Of a DNA stretch of 64,000 nt, positions 1-8,633 are shown in pieces (positions within the stretch are counted from its first letter, which is position 1; every line of letters begins with the position of its first letter). The stretch is from Competibacter_A sp037045685 (GTDB taxonomy: Bacteria > Pseudomonadota > Gammaproteobacteria > Competibacterales > Competibacteraceae). Made by a program: the position numbers and the translations under genes. The notes beneath the pieces are model-generated. The model was given only the letters and a program-made list of their open reading frames with translations, had not been told where the DNA came from and searched no databases. The stretch covers positions 496,001 through 560,000 of the forward strand of contig JBAOII010000023.1 in the NCBI GenBank assembly GCA_037045685.1. Reading direction: 5' to 3'.

Positions 1-1
1 C

Positions 2-815
2 GACGGACTGGTGCTGTGGCAGACCGAAGCTCCGTTCAGCGCGGGCGCCAATCTGGCCCAGGCGGTGCCGGTGCTGCTGGCCGGCGATTTCGAGACGTTC
101 GAGAACACCGTCGCCAAGTTCCAGCACACCACGAGCGCGCTGCGTTATTCCGCAATTCCAGTGGTGGCCGCTGCCCAAGGGTTGGCGCTCGGCGGCGGTT
201 GCGAGTTCCTGATGCACTGCGACCGGGTCGTGGCGGCGCTTGGAAAGCTACATCGGTTTGGTCGAGGTCGGCGTCGGGCTGATCCCGGCCGGCGGCGGTT
301 GCAAGGAATTCGCCCTGCGGGCGATGGACGAAGCCAAGGGCGGCGATCTGTTGCCGTTCTTGCGCCCGTATTTCGAGGCGATGGCGATGGCCAAAGTCTC
401 GCGCAGCGCCGAGGAAGCCAAGCAACTCGGCCATCTCAAGTCGTCGGATGTGATCGTGTTCAACGCCAACGAGCTGCTGCATGTCGCCAAAGCCCAAGTC
501 CGGGCGCTGGCCGAGACCGGCTACCGGCCGCCGCAACCGCGCAAAATTCGGGTGGCGGGCCGCACCGGCGTCGCCGCCTGTCAGATGGCGTTGGTCAACA
601 TGCGCGACGGCGGTTTCATCTCGCCCCACGACTACCGGTTGGGCCTGAAAATCGCGACCGCGCTGTGCGGCGGCGACGTGGACCCCAATACCCTGGTGGA
701 CGAGGCGTGGTTGCTCGGGTTGGAGCGCCAGGGCTTTGTCGAACTGGCCAAGACGCCGCTGACCCAGGCCCGGATCGAGCAGATGCTCAAGACCGGCAAG
801 CCGCTGCGCAACTGA
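2..815 (+). CDS. fadB: 3-hydroxyacyl-CoA dehydrogenase / enoyl-CoA hydratase, C-terminal part (5' partial, one frameshift)
   Basis: This is the end of a FadB/FadN-like beta-oxidation protein; the N-terminal dehydrogenase part lies upstream of the window. The visible part is the crotonase (enoyl-CoA hydratase) fold, with the oxyanion-hole region VVAAAQGLALGGGCE followed by VEVGVGLIPAGGG, and it ends in the family tail LTQARIEQMLKTGKPLRN. The reading frame breaks once at about 240-241: the first part reads in the frame of position 2 and the rest in the frame of position 240. Removing one T from the CTTGG at that point restores VVAALESYIGLVEVG without loss. The stop lies 18 bases before fadA, so the two form a fadBA operon for fatty-acid oxidation. 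I see the frame break directly; whether it is real or a base-calling insertion cannot be decided here. Confidence in the family is high. Confidence 0.88.
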
Positions 816-833
816 TCGATGGGAGAAACAGTG

Positions 834-2030
834 ATGAGCAAGCAAGTACAGGACGCTTATATCGTGGCCGCCGCGCGCACGCCGGTCGGCAAGGTGCGCG
901 GCGCGTTTCGCAACACCCGTCCCGACGATCTGCTGGCGCGCGTTCTGCGCGGGGTGGTGGATCGATGTCCGGGGCTGGACCCGAAGCTGATCGGCGATGT
1001 GATCGTCGGTTGCGCCATGCCGGAGGGCGAGCAGGGCATGAACGTGGCCCGCATCGGCCTGCTGCTGGCGGGACTGCCGGACAGCGTGCCCGGCATGACC
1101 ATCAATCGCTTCTGCGCCTCCGGCGTGCAGGCGGTGGCGCAGGCCGCCGACCGCATCAGGTTGGGCGAGGCGGACGTGATGCTCGCCGCCGGCACCGAAA
1201 CCATGACCATGATTCCGATGGGCGGCAACAAGATCGCCCTCAACCCCGAGGTATTCGCGACGGACGAAAACGTCGGCATCGCCTACGGCATGGGGTTGAC
1301 GGCGGAAAAGGTTGCGGAACAGTGGAAAATTTCGCGCGAGGATCAGGATGCCTTCGCCGTGGAGAGCCATCGCAGGGCCTCCGCCGCCATCGCCGGCGGC
1401 GAGTTCCGGCAGGAAATCCTGCCCTACACCGTGCTGGATCGGTCGCCGGACAGTGAGACCCTGCAGGTCAAAGTTCGCGAGCGGGTGGTGGAGAACGACG
1501 AAGGCCCGCGCGCCGACAGCAACTTGCAGGCATTGGCCAAGCTGAAGCCGGTGTTCGCCGCCCGTGGCAGCGTCACCGCCGGCAACAGCTCGCAGATGAG
1601 CGACGGCGCTGGCGCGGTGCTGCTGATGAGCGAGCGGATGGTCAAGCAGCTCAACCTGAAACCGCTGGCCCGCTTCGTCAGCTACGCGGTGGCCGGCGTG
1701 CCGGCGCGGATCATGGGCATCGGCCCGATCGCGGCGATTCCGAAGGCGCTCGACTTGGCTGGACTGCGCAAGAACGACATCGACTGGTTCGAGCTGAACG
1801 AGGCGTTCGCCGCTCAAAGTTTGGCGGTGATCCGCGATCTGGACCTCGATCCGGCCAAGGTCAACCCGTTGGGCGGCGCCATCGCGCTCGGCCATCCGCT
1901 GGGTGCGACCGGCGCGATCCGCGTCGCGACGCTGGTGCATGGCTTGCGCCGGCGGGGCGGGAAGTATGGCATGGTGACCATGTGCATCGGCACCGGCATG
2001 GGCGCTGCGGGGGTGTTCGAGGCGCTGTAG
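834..2030 (+). CDS. fadA: acetyl-CoA C-acyltransferase (3-ketoacyl-CoA thiolase)
   Basis: A 398-residue thiolase that cleaves 3-ketoacyl-CoA with CoA in the last step of each beta-oxidation round. The nucleophile cysteine is in NRFCASGVQAV (about residue 94). The other catalytic signatures are GHPLGATGA with its histidine and the C-terminal cysteine in CIGTGMGAAG. An upstream in-frame ATG exists at 819, but the ATG at 834 is preceded by GGGAG at 7-11 bases and gives the usual start MSKQVQDAYIVAAARTP, so I chose 834. It follows the fadB-like gene closely and is followed by an intrinsic terminator, so the operon ends here. Length and motifs are complete. Confidence 0.95.
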   Translation: MSKQVQDAYIVAAARTPVGKVRGAFRNTRPDDLLARVLRGVVDRCPGLDPKLIGDVIVGCAMPEGEQGMNVARIGLLLAGLPDSVPGMTINRFCASGVQAVAQAADRIRLGEADVMLAAGTETMTMIPMGGNKIALNPEVFATDENVGIAYGMGLTAEKVAEQWKISREDQDAFAVESHRRASAAIAGGEFRQEILPYTVLDRSPDSETLQVKVRERVVENDEGPRADSNLQALAKLKPVFAARGSVTAGNSSQMSDGAGAVLLMSERMVKQLNLKPLARFVSYAVAGVPARIMGIGPIAAIPKALDLAGLRKNDIDWFELNEAFAAQSLAVIRDLDLDPAKVNPLGGAIALGHPLGATGAIRVATLVHGLRRRGGKYGMVTMCIGTGMGAAGVFEAL

Positions 2031-2076
2031 CCGGTTTGGAAAAAGGGGCCGGGTGATGGTTTCCGGCCCGGTAGGG

Positions 2077-2111
2077 AAAAAGCCCGCTGGCGCGATCCGG
2101 CGGGCTTTTTT
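2077..2111 (+). terminator. Rho-independent terminator of fadBA
   Basis: The stem AGCCCGC (2081-2087) pairs with GCGGGCT (2100-2106) around a 12-base loop. It is flanked by an A-run (2077-2080) that can pair with the T-run (2107-2111) after it. It lies 47 bases after the fadA stop. Confidence 0.85.
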
Positions 2112-2198
2112 ATGGCCGCTGCATGGGGTAGGGTTGCCGGGCGAGAGCGTTGGGTTATGCTGCTCGGAAATTGACCATACAACAGAGGGAGCACCGAT

Positions 2199-2954
2199 AT
2201 GATTGCAATGCGCGCGGAGGCCGGACGCGGTTGGGGCTGGATCGTCGAGGGCTGGCAACTGTTCGCCAGGGCGCCGGGAATATGGATCGTCATCCTGCTG
2301 ATCTACCTCGCCATCAGCGTGGTGCTGTCGTTTATTCCTTTCGTCGGCCCGCTCGCCAACGCTCTGTTGAGTCCGGTGCTGGTCGGCGGAATGCTGTATG
2401 GGGCTGCGGCGCAGGAGCGCGGCGAGAACCTGCAAATCGCGCATCTGTTCCGGGGTTTCCAGGACCAGGAACGCATGGGTCCGCTGGTGTTGCTGGGCGC
2501 GATCAGCGTGGGGGGGTATTTGCTGATCGGATTGGTGGTGCTGGTTTTCATGGGCGGCGGATTGATGGTGGGAGCCGCGATGGATAGCTCGGGTGCGATG
2601 GTGCCGTCCCAGACAATGGGCGGCTTGCTCGCGGGCGCCGGCTTGGTCGCGTTGCTCGTCATCGTGGTGATCGGATTTGCGATCGCCATGGCGCTGTTCT
2701 ACGGGACGCCGCTGGTGATGCTGGCCGGCCAGAACGCTTGGCCCGCCGTGCAGGACAGCATCGCCGCCTGCTGGACAAACACGGTGCCGCTGCTGGTGTT
2801 CGGGCTGATCTATCTGGTGCTGGCGGTCGTGGCGACCATTCCGTTCGGGCTCGGGTTTCTGATTCTGGGACCGGTGACGGTTTGCGCGATATACGCCAGC
2901 TATCGGGAGGTGTTCGGAGAGCGGACGCCGGTGCGGGTCAATCTGTCCAAGTAG
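2199..2954 (+). CDS. BPSS1780-like integral membrane protein of unknown function
   Basis: A 251-residue polytopic membrane protein. An N-terminal segment (GWGWIVEGWQLFARAPGIW) leads into about six hydrophobic helices, and the pattern and short GEN-type cytoplasmic loop resemble the conserved BPSS1780 family of proteobacterial membrane proteins, whose function is not known. GAGGGAG lies 8-14 bases before the ATG. The gene stands alone behind the fadA terminator. No catalytic motif is visible. The family assignment is from overall pattern only. Confidence 0.7.
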   Translation: MIAMRAEAGRGWGWIVEGWQLFARAPGIWIVILLIYLAISVVLSFIPFVGPLANALLSPVLVGGMLYGAAAQERGENLQIAHLFRGFQDQERMGPLVLLGAISVGGYLLIGLVVLVFMGGGLMVGAAMDSSGAMVPSQTMGGLLAGAGLVALLVIVVIGFAIAMALFYGTPLVMLAGQNAWPAVQDSIAACWTNTVPLLVFGLIYLVLAVVATIPFGLGFLILGPVTVCAIYASYREVFGERTPVRVNLSK

Positions 2955-3050
2955 GCTGATCAAACCGACGGTTCTCGCCGAGAGAACGGGTGCGGGGGAT
3001 GTGGGCGGCGGCCTGAGCGGATCGGGCCGCGCCCGATAAAACGGCGAAAA

Positions 3051-3308
3051 TCAAGGAAGTCGCCTGCCATCCCTCGATCCTCCTTGGACCAATCCCGCTC
3101 CCGATAGCAAGGATTTGATCAGCCGCATTCGCAGCAACTCCACCGCCTCGAACACTTCTTGGGCGGTTTCCACGTACAGCGGCCCCGCTTCGCGATAGAC
3201 GCTGCCCTGATTGCCGATCAGGCTCACCGCCACCCGAGTTTTCGGCACCATTTTGGACCGCTGGTTGTCCCACACCAACGCTTTATCGGCTGTGATCGCT
3301 AATGACAT
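3051..3308 (-). CDS. small hypothetical protein (85 aa)
   Basis: An 85-residue reading frame starting MSLAITADKALVWDNQRSK with a good GAGGTGA ribosome site 7 bases before the ATG. The N-terminal half has alternating beta-type residues (KTRVAVSLIGNQGSVYREAG) and the middle is an amphipathic helix (VETAQEVFEAVELLRMRLIK). No family was recognised. It lies between the membrane-protein gene and a long hairpin, on the same strand as the PilZ gene upstream of it. It could be the distal member of a PilZ transcript. The ribosome site is the main support. Confidence 0.5.
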   Translation of the reverse strand: MSLAITADKALVWDNQRSKMVPKTRVAVSLIGNQGSVYREAGPLYVETAQEVFEAVELLRMRLIKSLLSGAGLVQGGSRDGRRLP

Positions 3309-3439
3309 GATGGCATCACCTCGGCTCGATTTTCGATTCCGGCCCGGACACGGAGGTGTTCGGGCCGACCCACGCGCTTGCGTCGTACCGAATGATGCAT
3401 GTTTGATGCCAATCGTTTGGAGGAAGAATGGTCGGCCTC

Positions 3440-3480
3440 TGGCGGATCGCGGGGCGCGTTTCCCGCCCCGCGATCCGCCA
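3440..3480. repeat. Perfect 17-bp inverted repeat, 7-base loop
   Basis: TGGCGGATCGCGGGGCG (3440-3456) and its exact reverse complement (3464-3480) flank the loop CGTTTCC. It lies 26 bases past the stop of the minus-strand PilZ gene. No T-run follows on either strand, so it is not a classic intrinsic terminator. It could stabilise or end the PilZ transcript, or be a REP-like element. Confidence 0.75.
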
Positions 3481-3506
3481 AGCGTCCATCCTCGCCGCTG
3501 GAGGCT

Positions 3507-3866
3507 TCAGAATTTGAATTCCTCGATCAGCAGTTGCAGTTGCAACAGCGATTGGGTGCTGATGTTCAGCATCCGGAAACCGGTATCGTAGAAATCCGGA
3601 TTGACGTCCCGGCCGGTCCACAGGCTTTCCCCTTCCAACTGGATGCGCTGGCGGGGAGTGCCTTCTTTGGGAACGTCCACCCATAGCCGGTAGATGCGGT
3701 TCAGTTCGATGGGCTTGTCGCTGACCAGGCGCATCCCTTCCTTGTTGATGTCCACGATGTGGCCCAGCAGCTCGTTGGTATCTTGGTCGTAGACCCGCAG
3801 ATACAGGACGAGATACCAGCGTTTGATCCGACGCTTTTCGGATCCGGGAGAATCAGTGAGATTCAT
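3507..3866 (-). CDS. PilZ-domain protein
   Basis: A 119-residue single-domain protein of the PilZ type, the usual c-di-GMP receptor fold. The N-terminal arginine cluster KRRIKRWYLVLYL stands in the RxxxR position. The second motif is DINKEGMRL, where the family has D/NxSxxG; the serine is replaced by K/E, so c-di-GMP affinity is uncertain. The rest is a beta barrel with a C-terminal helix (LLQLQLLIEEFKF). AAGAGG lies about 7 bases before the ATG. It has no enzymatic domain of its own, so its partner is unknown. The PilZ call is from motif order. Confidence 0.8.
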   Translation of the reverse strand: MNLTDSPGSEKRRIKRWYLVLYLRVYDQDTNELLGHIVDINKEGMRLVSDKPIELNRIYRLWVDVPKEGTPRQRIQLEGESLWTGRDVNPDFYDTGFRMLNISTQSLLQLQLLIEEFKF

Positions 3867-3988
3867 GTCGACCTCTTGGCGAGTGTGAGATGCTGGGCCG
3901 CCGGCCGAGGCGGCCTGCGGGGTGTCTGAAGGGCGGGCGAAAGCCGGGGTGCCGGGCGGAGGCGGGGGCGATGGTCATGGCCGGAGGT

Positions 3989-4618
3989 TCAGGCCGGTAC
4001 GGCCGGATTCAGGCTATAAGTGCAGGTCATGCTGGCCCGATCCAGGATGTGTCCGGCAATCGCGGCCAGCACCTCCGGCCCGGTGAATTTGCCCTCCACC
4101 GGACAGCGCGCCACATCGAGCGCGTAGAGGGTGAAAACATAGTGGTGCACGATGCTGTCGTTCCAGGGCGGGCAGGGGCCATCATAACCGAAGTAGTCGC
4201 CCGCCATGGCCGGATCGCCGGCGAACCATTCCCGATAATTGTTGATGCCTTGGCGGGTGCCGCGCGGGCCATCCGGCCCCGGTTTGCCGCCGGGGGTGAC
4301 GCCTTCGGAAAATTCGCCGGCGACGATTCGCCCCGGCTCCGGAGGCAGGTCCACCAGAATCCAGTGATAGAAATCGGCGCGCGGCAAATCGGCCGGGACT
4401 TGGCGCCCTTCCTGATTGACATCGTCCGCGCGAGTCGGCACGTCCCGGTCGTGGCAGATCAACACCAGGGAACGGGTGTCGGCCGGCAGCTCGCTCCATT
4501 CGAGCGGCGGATTGCGGTTGGCGCCCAGCGCGACGTGCTGTTCGGGATCGGGAATGCCGAAGGCGAATTCGGCCGGGATGGCTCGCTGAGCGCGCAGGGC
4601 GGAACTGGTGAACTGCAT
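3989..4618 (-). CDS. YbhB/YbcL-family (PEBP, Raf kinase inhibitor-like) protein
   Basis: A 209-residue phosphatidylethanolamine-binding-protein family member. The ligand-pocket motifs are RSLVLICHDRDVP (DPD-type), FYHWILVDLP (the conserved HW), the GxRGxxQG-like segment PDGPRGTRQGINNYREW, and YDGPCPPWND followed by HHYVFTLYALD. Bacterial members are soluble and their ligand is mostly unknown. AGGAGA lies 7 bases before the ATG. The gene stands alone on the minus strand. The family call is firm; the function is not. Confidence 0.88.
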   Translation of the reverse strand: MQFTSSALRAQRAIPAEFAFGIPDPEQHVALGANRNPPLEWSELPADTRSLVLICHDRDVPTRADDVNQEGRQVPADLPRADFYHWILVDLPPEPGRIVAGEFSEGVTPGGKPGPDGPRGTRQGINNYREWFAGDPAMAGDYFGYDGPCPPWNDSIVHHYVFTLYALDVARCPVEGKFTGPEVLAAIAGHILDRASMTCTYSLNPAVPA

Positions 4619-4875
4619 GGCATTTCTCCTGGATCGAAAACCGGTGGTGGTTACCGTTTCTCAAAGAGTCATTGTCGCCTGTACAATGCTGGACGGTCCG
4701 ACAGGCTCTACTATACATATGATAAACCAATAGACCATGACAAGTCGCTCCGCCAAGCCCGCCGATTTATCCGGTCGCTGTCGTGAGCCGGGCAAAGCGG
4801 CGATGTCCCGCTCGGACGGTCGCGTGCTCGGCCGAAATCCCGAAGGAACCGCAGGCGGTCTTCTTTTTGGCGAAA

Positions 4876-5139
4876 GCGGTGCAGGGGGTTTGCCATCTCT
4901 ACGCGCTCATCCATTGCGCGTTTTCCCTCGGGCTGGCCGCGACCGGCGCGGATTTGGTGACCGCGTTCGGCGTCGCGGCGGCTCGCTCGAACGGCATGGG
5001 GGTCGGTTTGGGGGAAACGGCAGCGGGTTTCGGCGGGTTGAACGATGCTGCCACTTGACTGATGTCGCTGGCTGTGCCGGTCGGGCGGCCGGAAAATTTC
5101 CCGCTGTCATTGCTGCTCCTGCCCGATCTCTGGAAATAA
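4876..5139 (+). pseudogene. 3' remnant of a second trkH copy
   Basis: In the frame of 4783 the sequence reads LYALIHCAFSLGLAATG, DLVTAFG, MGVGLGETAAGFG and LNDAAT, then a TGA at 5056-5058, then FPLSLLLLPDLWK and TAA at 5137-5139. This matches the last about 90 residues of the intact TrkH just downstream (LALAATGVDLVTAFG, MGIGLGETAAGFG, LNDTATW, FLPDFWK). The TGA stands where the intact copy has Trp (TGG). Upstream of 4876 the similarity fades; a weak match IP..QAV near 4837-4860 may extend it. It ends 8 bases before the trkH start codon. The simplest history is a tandem trkH duplication in which the first copy lost all but its 3' end. Confidence 0.85.
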
Positions 5140-5147
5140 GGTGAAAG

Positions 5148-6749
5148 GTGAAAGACGCTGATTTCGATGAACAATTGCGAGCTGGGCCACCATCATCCGG
5201 CGATTTGCCGAAACCGGATACGATAGCCGTCAGCGCGTTTCCCGCCACTCGAACGCCCCGCACCGGCGGCGGCAAGCGGCCGGTTGTCTCCCGGCGATCC
5301 CCGCTCAAGACGGCGCTGTACATGGTGGGATTGCTGATGATCCTGTTCAGCGTCACCATGCTGCCGCCGATGGGAGTGGCGTGGTGGTACGACGGATACG
5401 ATGTGGCGGTGCCGTTCGCGGAAGCGATGGGGGCGATGCTGGGGTTGGGCTTGCTGTGCTGGCTGCCGGTGTACCGGTTCAAGGTCGACCTGCGCAACCG
5501 GGACGGCTTCATCGTGGTGGTGGCGTTCTGGTTTCTGCTGTCGCTGATCGGCGCGCTGCCGTTCATGCTGTCCGACAACCCGCACATGCGGCTGGTGGAT
5601 GCGGTGTTCGAGACCGTCTCTGGATTGACCACGACGGGCGCTACCGTGCTCTCCGGCCTCGATGCCATGCCGAAGGCGATTGTCTATTACCGGGCGCAAC
5701 TCAACTTTCTCGGCGGGATGGGCATCATCGTGCTGGCGGTGGCGCTGCTGCCGATGCTGGGCGTCGGCGGGATGCAGCTCTACAAGGCGGAAACGCCGGG
5801 GCCGATGAAGGACGAAAAGCTGACGCCCCGGATCACCGAGACCGCCAAGAACCTCTGGTACATCTACGTCGCCCTGAACGTGGCCTGCACCCTGTCGTTC
5901 TGGGCGGCGGGGATGGATTTCTTCGATGCGCTCTGCCACAGTTTCGCCACCTTGGCGCTGGGCGGCTTTTCCACCCACGACGCCAGCATCGGCTATTTCA
6001 AAAGCCCGGCCATCGAGCTGGTCGCCGGATTTTTTTCGCTGGCGGCGGCGGTTAATTTTGCGCTGTTTTTCCTGGCTTGGCGCTCCCGCAGTCTCAAGGT
6101 CATTTTTCGGGACGCCGAGTTTCGGTTCTGCATGGTGGTGTTCGGGGGGATCATCGCCACGGCTTGCGCGTATCTGTACTGGAGCGGCAAGTTCCCGCTG
6201 TGGGAAGCGGTTTATCACGGCTTTTTCCAGACGGCCTCGGTGATCACCGACAACGGGCTGGGGACGATCGGCTATCCGGCGGACTGGCCGGTTTTCGTGC
6301 CGCTACTCTTGTTGCTGGGCAGCTTCTTCGGCGGCTGCGTCGGCTCGACCTGCGGCGGCATCAAGGCCATCCGCTTTCTGCTGCTGTACAAGCAGAGCGT
6401 GCGCGAGGCGCGGCTGCTGATCCGCCCATCCGCGCAGATCGCGGTCAAGCTGGGCAAGCACCCCATTCCGGATCGGGTGATGCAGGCGGTGTGGGGGTTC
6501 TACTATCTTTACGTTTTCAGCTATTGCTTTTTCTCGCTGGCGCTGGCGGCCACCGGGGTGGATCTGGTGACGGCGTTCGGGTCGGTGGCGGGTTGTCTGA
6601 ACAATATGGGTATCGGTTTGGGGGAAACGGCGGCGGGCTTCGGCGTCCTGAACGATACCGCCACTTGGCTGTTGTCGCTGTCGATGCTGGTTGGGCGCTT
6701 CGAGGTGTTCCCCCTGCTGTTGCTGTTTCTGCCGGATTTCTGGAAGTGA
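5148..6749 (+). CDS. trkH: TrkH-family potassium uptake membrane protein
   Basis: A 533-residue K+ channel-like subunit with four MPM repeats. Selectivity-filter-like segments are seen at TVSGLTTTGATVL, HSFATLALGGFSTH, TASVITDNGLGT and AGCLNNMGIGLG. Between them are the hydrophobic helices typical of TrkH. The start is GTG at 5148, directly after the remnant's stop codon. The first about 50 residues are soluble and poorly conserved, so a later start is possible; the family core begins at about residue 52 (SPLKTALYMVGLLMILF). TrkH works with a cytoplasmic TrkA subunit, which is not in the window. The acyl-CoA ligase starts 4 bases after the stop. Confidence 0.92.
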   Translation: MKDADFDEQLRAGPPSSGDLPKPDTIAVSAFPATRTPRTGGGKRPVVSRRSPLKTALYMVGLLMILFSVTMLPPMGVAWWYDGYDVAVPFAEAMGAMLGLGLLCWLPVYRFKVDLRNRDGFIVVVAFWFLLSLIGALPFMLSDNPHMRLVDAVFETVSGLTTTGATVLSGLDAMPKAIVYYRAQLNFLGGMGIIVLAVALLPMLGVGGMQLYKAETPGPMKDEKLTPRITETAKNLWYIYVALNVACTLSFWAAGMDFFDALCHSFATLALGGFSTHDASIGYFKSPAIELVAGFFSLAAAVNFALFFLAWRSRSLKVIFRDAEFRFCMVVFGGIIATACAYLYWSGKFPLWEAVYHGFFQTASVITDNGLGTIGYPADWPVFVPLLLLLGSFFGGCVGSTCGGIKAIRFLLLYKQSVREARLLIRPSAQIAVKLGKHPIPDRVMQAVWGFYYLYVFSYCFFSLALAATGVDLVTAFGSVAGCLNNMGIGLGETAAGFGVLNDTATWLLSLSMLVGRFEVFPLLLLFLPDFWK

Positions 6750-6753
6750 GCCG

Positions 6754-8316
6754 ATGATGGCCGACCGACCGGGCTATGCCGGCGAATTGCCGCCGGCGCG
6801 GTTCAATATGGCCCGGTATTGCCTGGAAGCGGCGGCGCGAGCCACGCCGGACAAGGTGGCGCTGATCGTGGTGTCCGACGCCCGAGCGCCGGTCGAGCGG
6901 GCGGAACGCTGGACTTACGCGCGGCTGGATGACGCGGTGCGACGGGTCGCGGCGGGGTTGCGCGATCTGGGTCTGGAACCGGGCGAGCGATTGATGATCC
7001 GCATGGGTAATACCAGCGATTACGCGCTGCTGTTCTTCGGCGCCATCGCCGCCGGTTGCGTGCCGCTGCCGTCCTCGGCGCAACTGACCGGGGAGGAAGC
7101 CGATTTTCTGTTGGCGGATTCCGGCGCCCGAATTCTCGCCGTGTCCGACGAACTGGCGATTGCGCCACCGCCGGGCGTGCGCGGGCTCGGTCCCGCCGCC
7201 ATCGCGGCGCTGCGGACCGAGCATGAGCCGCTGGCGTATGCCGATACCGCCGCCGCCGATCCGGCCTTTCTCATTTACACCTCCGGCACCACCGGCCAGC
7301 CCAAGGGCGTGCTGCACGCCCAGCGTTCGGCGTGGGGACGGCGACCGATGTACCGGGGCTGGTATGGTATCCGCTCGGACGATGTGGTTCTGCACGCCGG
7401 CGCCTTCAATTGGACTTACACTTTGGGGGTGGGCCTGACCGATCCTTGGGCCAACGGCGCGACGGCGGTGCTCTACAACGGTCCGCGCGATGTCGCGGTC
7501 TGGCCGCTGCTGATGGAAAAATTCCGGGCGACGCTGTTCGCGGCGGTGCCGGGCCTGTACCGGCAGATTTTGAAATATAACGATCTGCGCGCGTTCGACC
7601 TGTCCGGCCTGCGTCACGGGTTGACCGCCGGCGAGGCATTGAGCGCCGCCTTGCTCGAACAATGGCGGACGACGACCGGCAAGGAGCTGTACGAGGCGCT
7701 GGGGATGAGCGAATGCTCGACCTACGTGTCCTCGTCGCCCAGCGTGCCGGTGCGACCGGGCAGTTCCGGCAAGCCGCAGGCGGGCCGCTGCGTGGCGGCG
7801 CTGCCGGTCGAGGGCGGCGAAGAGCCGCTCCCGCCGGGCGAAACCGGGTTGCTGGCGGTGCATCGCAGCGATCCGGGCTTGATGCTGGGCTACTGGAATC
7901 AGCCCGAGGAAGAGAAATCGGTTTACCGGGGCGAGTGGTTCATCGGCGGCGATCTGGTCCATTTCGACGCCGACGGCTACATGATCTATCATGGTCGCAA
8001 CGACGACGTGATGAACGCAATGGGCTACCGGGTGTCGCCGCTGGAGGTGGAGCATTGCCTGAGCCGGCATCCGGCCGTGGCCGAGGTGGCGGTGACCGAA
8101 CTGACGGTACGCGAGGGCGTTTCGGTCATCGCCGCCTTCGTGGTGCCGCGCGATCCCGACGAGCCCGATGGGATGGATGCCGCGCCGCTGCTGGCCCATG
8201 CTCACGAGCATCTGGCCGCCTATAAATGTCCCCGCGAGATCATTTTCACTGACAGCCTGCCGCGCACCGCCAACGGCAAGGTCCGCCGCCGCGATCTGGC
8301 GCGGTGGCGGCGGTAA
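6754..8316 (+). CDS. AMP-forming acyl/aryl-CoA ligase (ANL superfamily)
   Basis: A 520-residue adenylate-forming enzyme that activates a carboxylic acid as acyl-AMP and then as the CoA thioester. Motif A3 is IYTSGTTGQPKGVLHAQ, A5 is ALGMSECSTY, A7 is WFIGGDLVHFDADGY, A8 is HGRNDDVMNAMGYRVSP and A10 is PRTANGKVRRRDL with the catalytic lysine. Length and the start region (FNMARYCLEAAARATPDKVALI) are like benzoate/aminobenzoate-type ligases, but the substrate cannot be read from sequence. Two ATGs stand in tandem at 6754 and 6757; GGAAGTGAG precedes them. It is probably co-transcribed with trkH, with no clear functional link. Confidence 0.88.
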   Translation: MMADRPGYAGELPPARFNMARYCLEAAARATPDKVALIVVSDARAPVERAERWTYARLDDAVRRVAAGLRDLGLEPGERLMIRMGNTSDYALLFFGAIAAGCVPLPSSAQLTGEEADFLLADSGARILAVSDELAIAPPPGVRGLGPAAIAALRTEHEPLAYADTAAADPAFLIYTSGTTGQPKGVLHAQRSAWGRRPMYRGWYGIRSDDVVLHAGAFNWTYTLGVGLTDPWANGATAVLYNGPRDVAVWPLLMEKFRATLFAAVPGLYRQILKYNDLRAFDLSGLRHGLTAGEALSAALLEQWRTTTGKELYEALGMSECSTYVSSSPSVPVRPGSSGKPQAGRCVAALPVEGGEEPLPPGETGLLAVHRSDPGLMLGYWNQPEEEKSVYRGEWFIGGDLVHFDADGYMIYHGRNDDVMNAMGYRVSPLEVEHCLSRHPAVAEVAVTELTVREGVSVIAAFVVPRDPDEPDGMDAAPLLAHAHEHLAAYKCPREIIFTDSLPRTANGKVRRRDLARWRR

Positions 8317-8424
8317 GGCCGATTTTCAGAACCTCGCAAGAACCCCTCTCCGCCAAACCGGAAAAGGGGTAAGGAGTGTCATTTTACGTTCGATCAACGA
8401 ACGTATTCGTTGCGTCCCGATCCG

Positions 8425-8633
8425 TCAAAAGCGGTCGAGCTTGAGGCAGCACCGCTTGAAACAACCTCCCGGACTTGCACGGGCAAGGGTCGTTGCGACC
8501 CAGCTTCTCAAACAGTTCCTTGTTGCCGCGCACGACCCGATAGCCTTTTTTCACCCGGGTTTCGGACGGGAAACCTTTACGGCGCTTGCTGGTGGTCTCG
8601 AAAGGACCGCTGTTCTTCGTTTTGCGACTTCAT
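8425..8633 (-). CDS. SEC-C motif mini-protein, two frameshifts (68 aa after correction)
   Basis: This small gene is hidden because its frame breaks twice. It starts at ATG 8633 behind a perfect GGGAGGT site. Removing one A from the ATGAAG start region (about 8628-8630) and one T from the TTT at about 8459-8461 (read on the minus strand) gives a continuous 68-residue protein. Its pieces are MSRKTKNSGPFETTSKRRKG, KKGYRVVRGNKELFEKLGRN, the zinc motif DPCPCKSGRLFKRCCLK, and a stop at 8425-8427. The spacing C-x-C-x8-C-C is that of the SEC-C zinc-binding motif of SecA tails and many small proteins. The 209-base span equals 69 codons plus two bases, as expected. Function is unknown. The two extra bases may be sequencing errors. 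Confidence 0.75.

Noticed and set aside
36..2963. 975-codon open frame on the minus strand over fadB, fadA and the membrane gene
   Set aside because: It is the low-stop shadow of GC-rich genes on the other strand; its composition (many His, Arg, Gln) is unlike any protein and no motif is seen.
4737..5144. Plus-strand open frame of 135 codons over the trkH remnant
   Set aside because: It is in a different frame from the TrkH-like text and has no ribosome site or recognisable motif.
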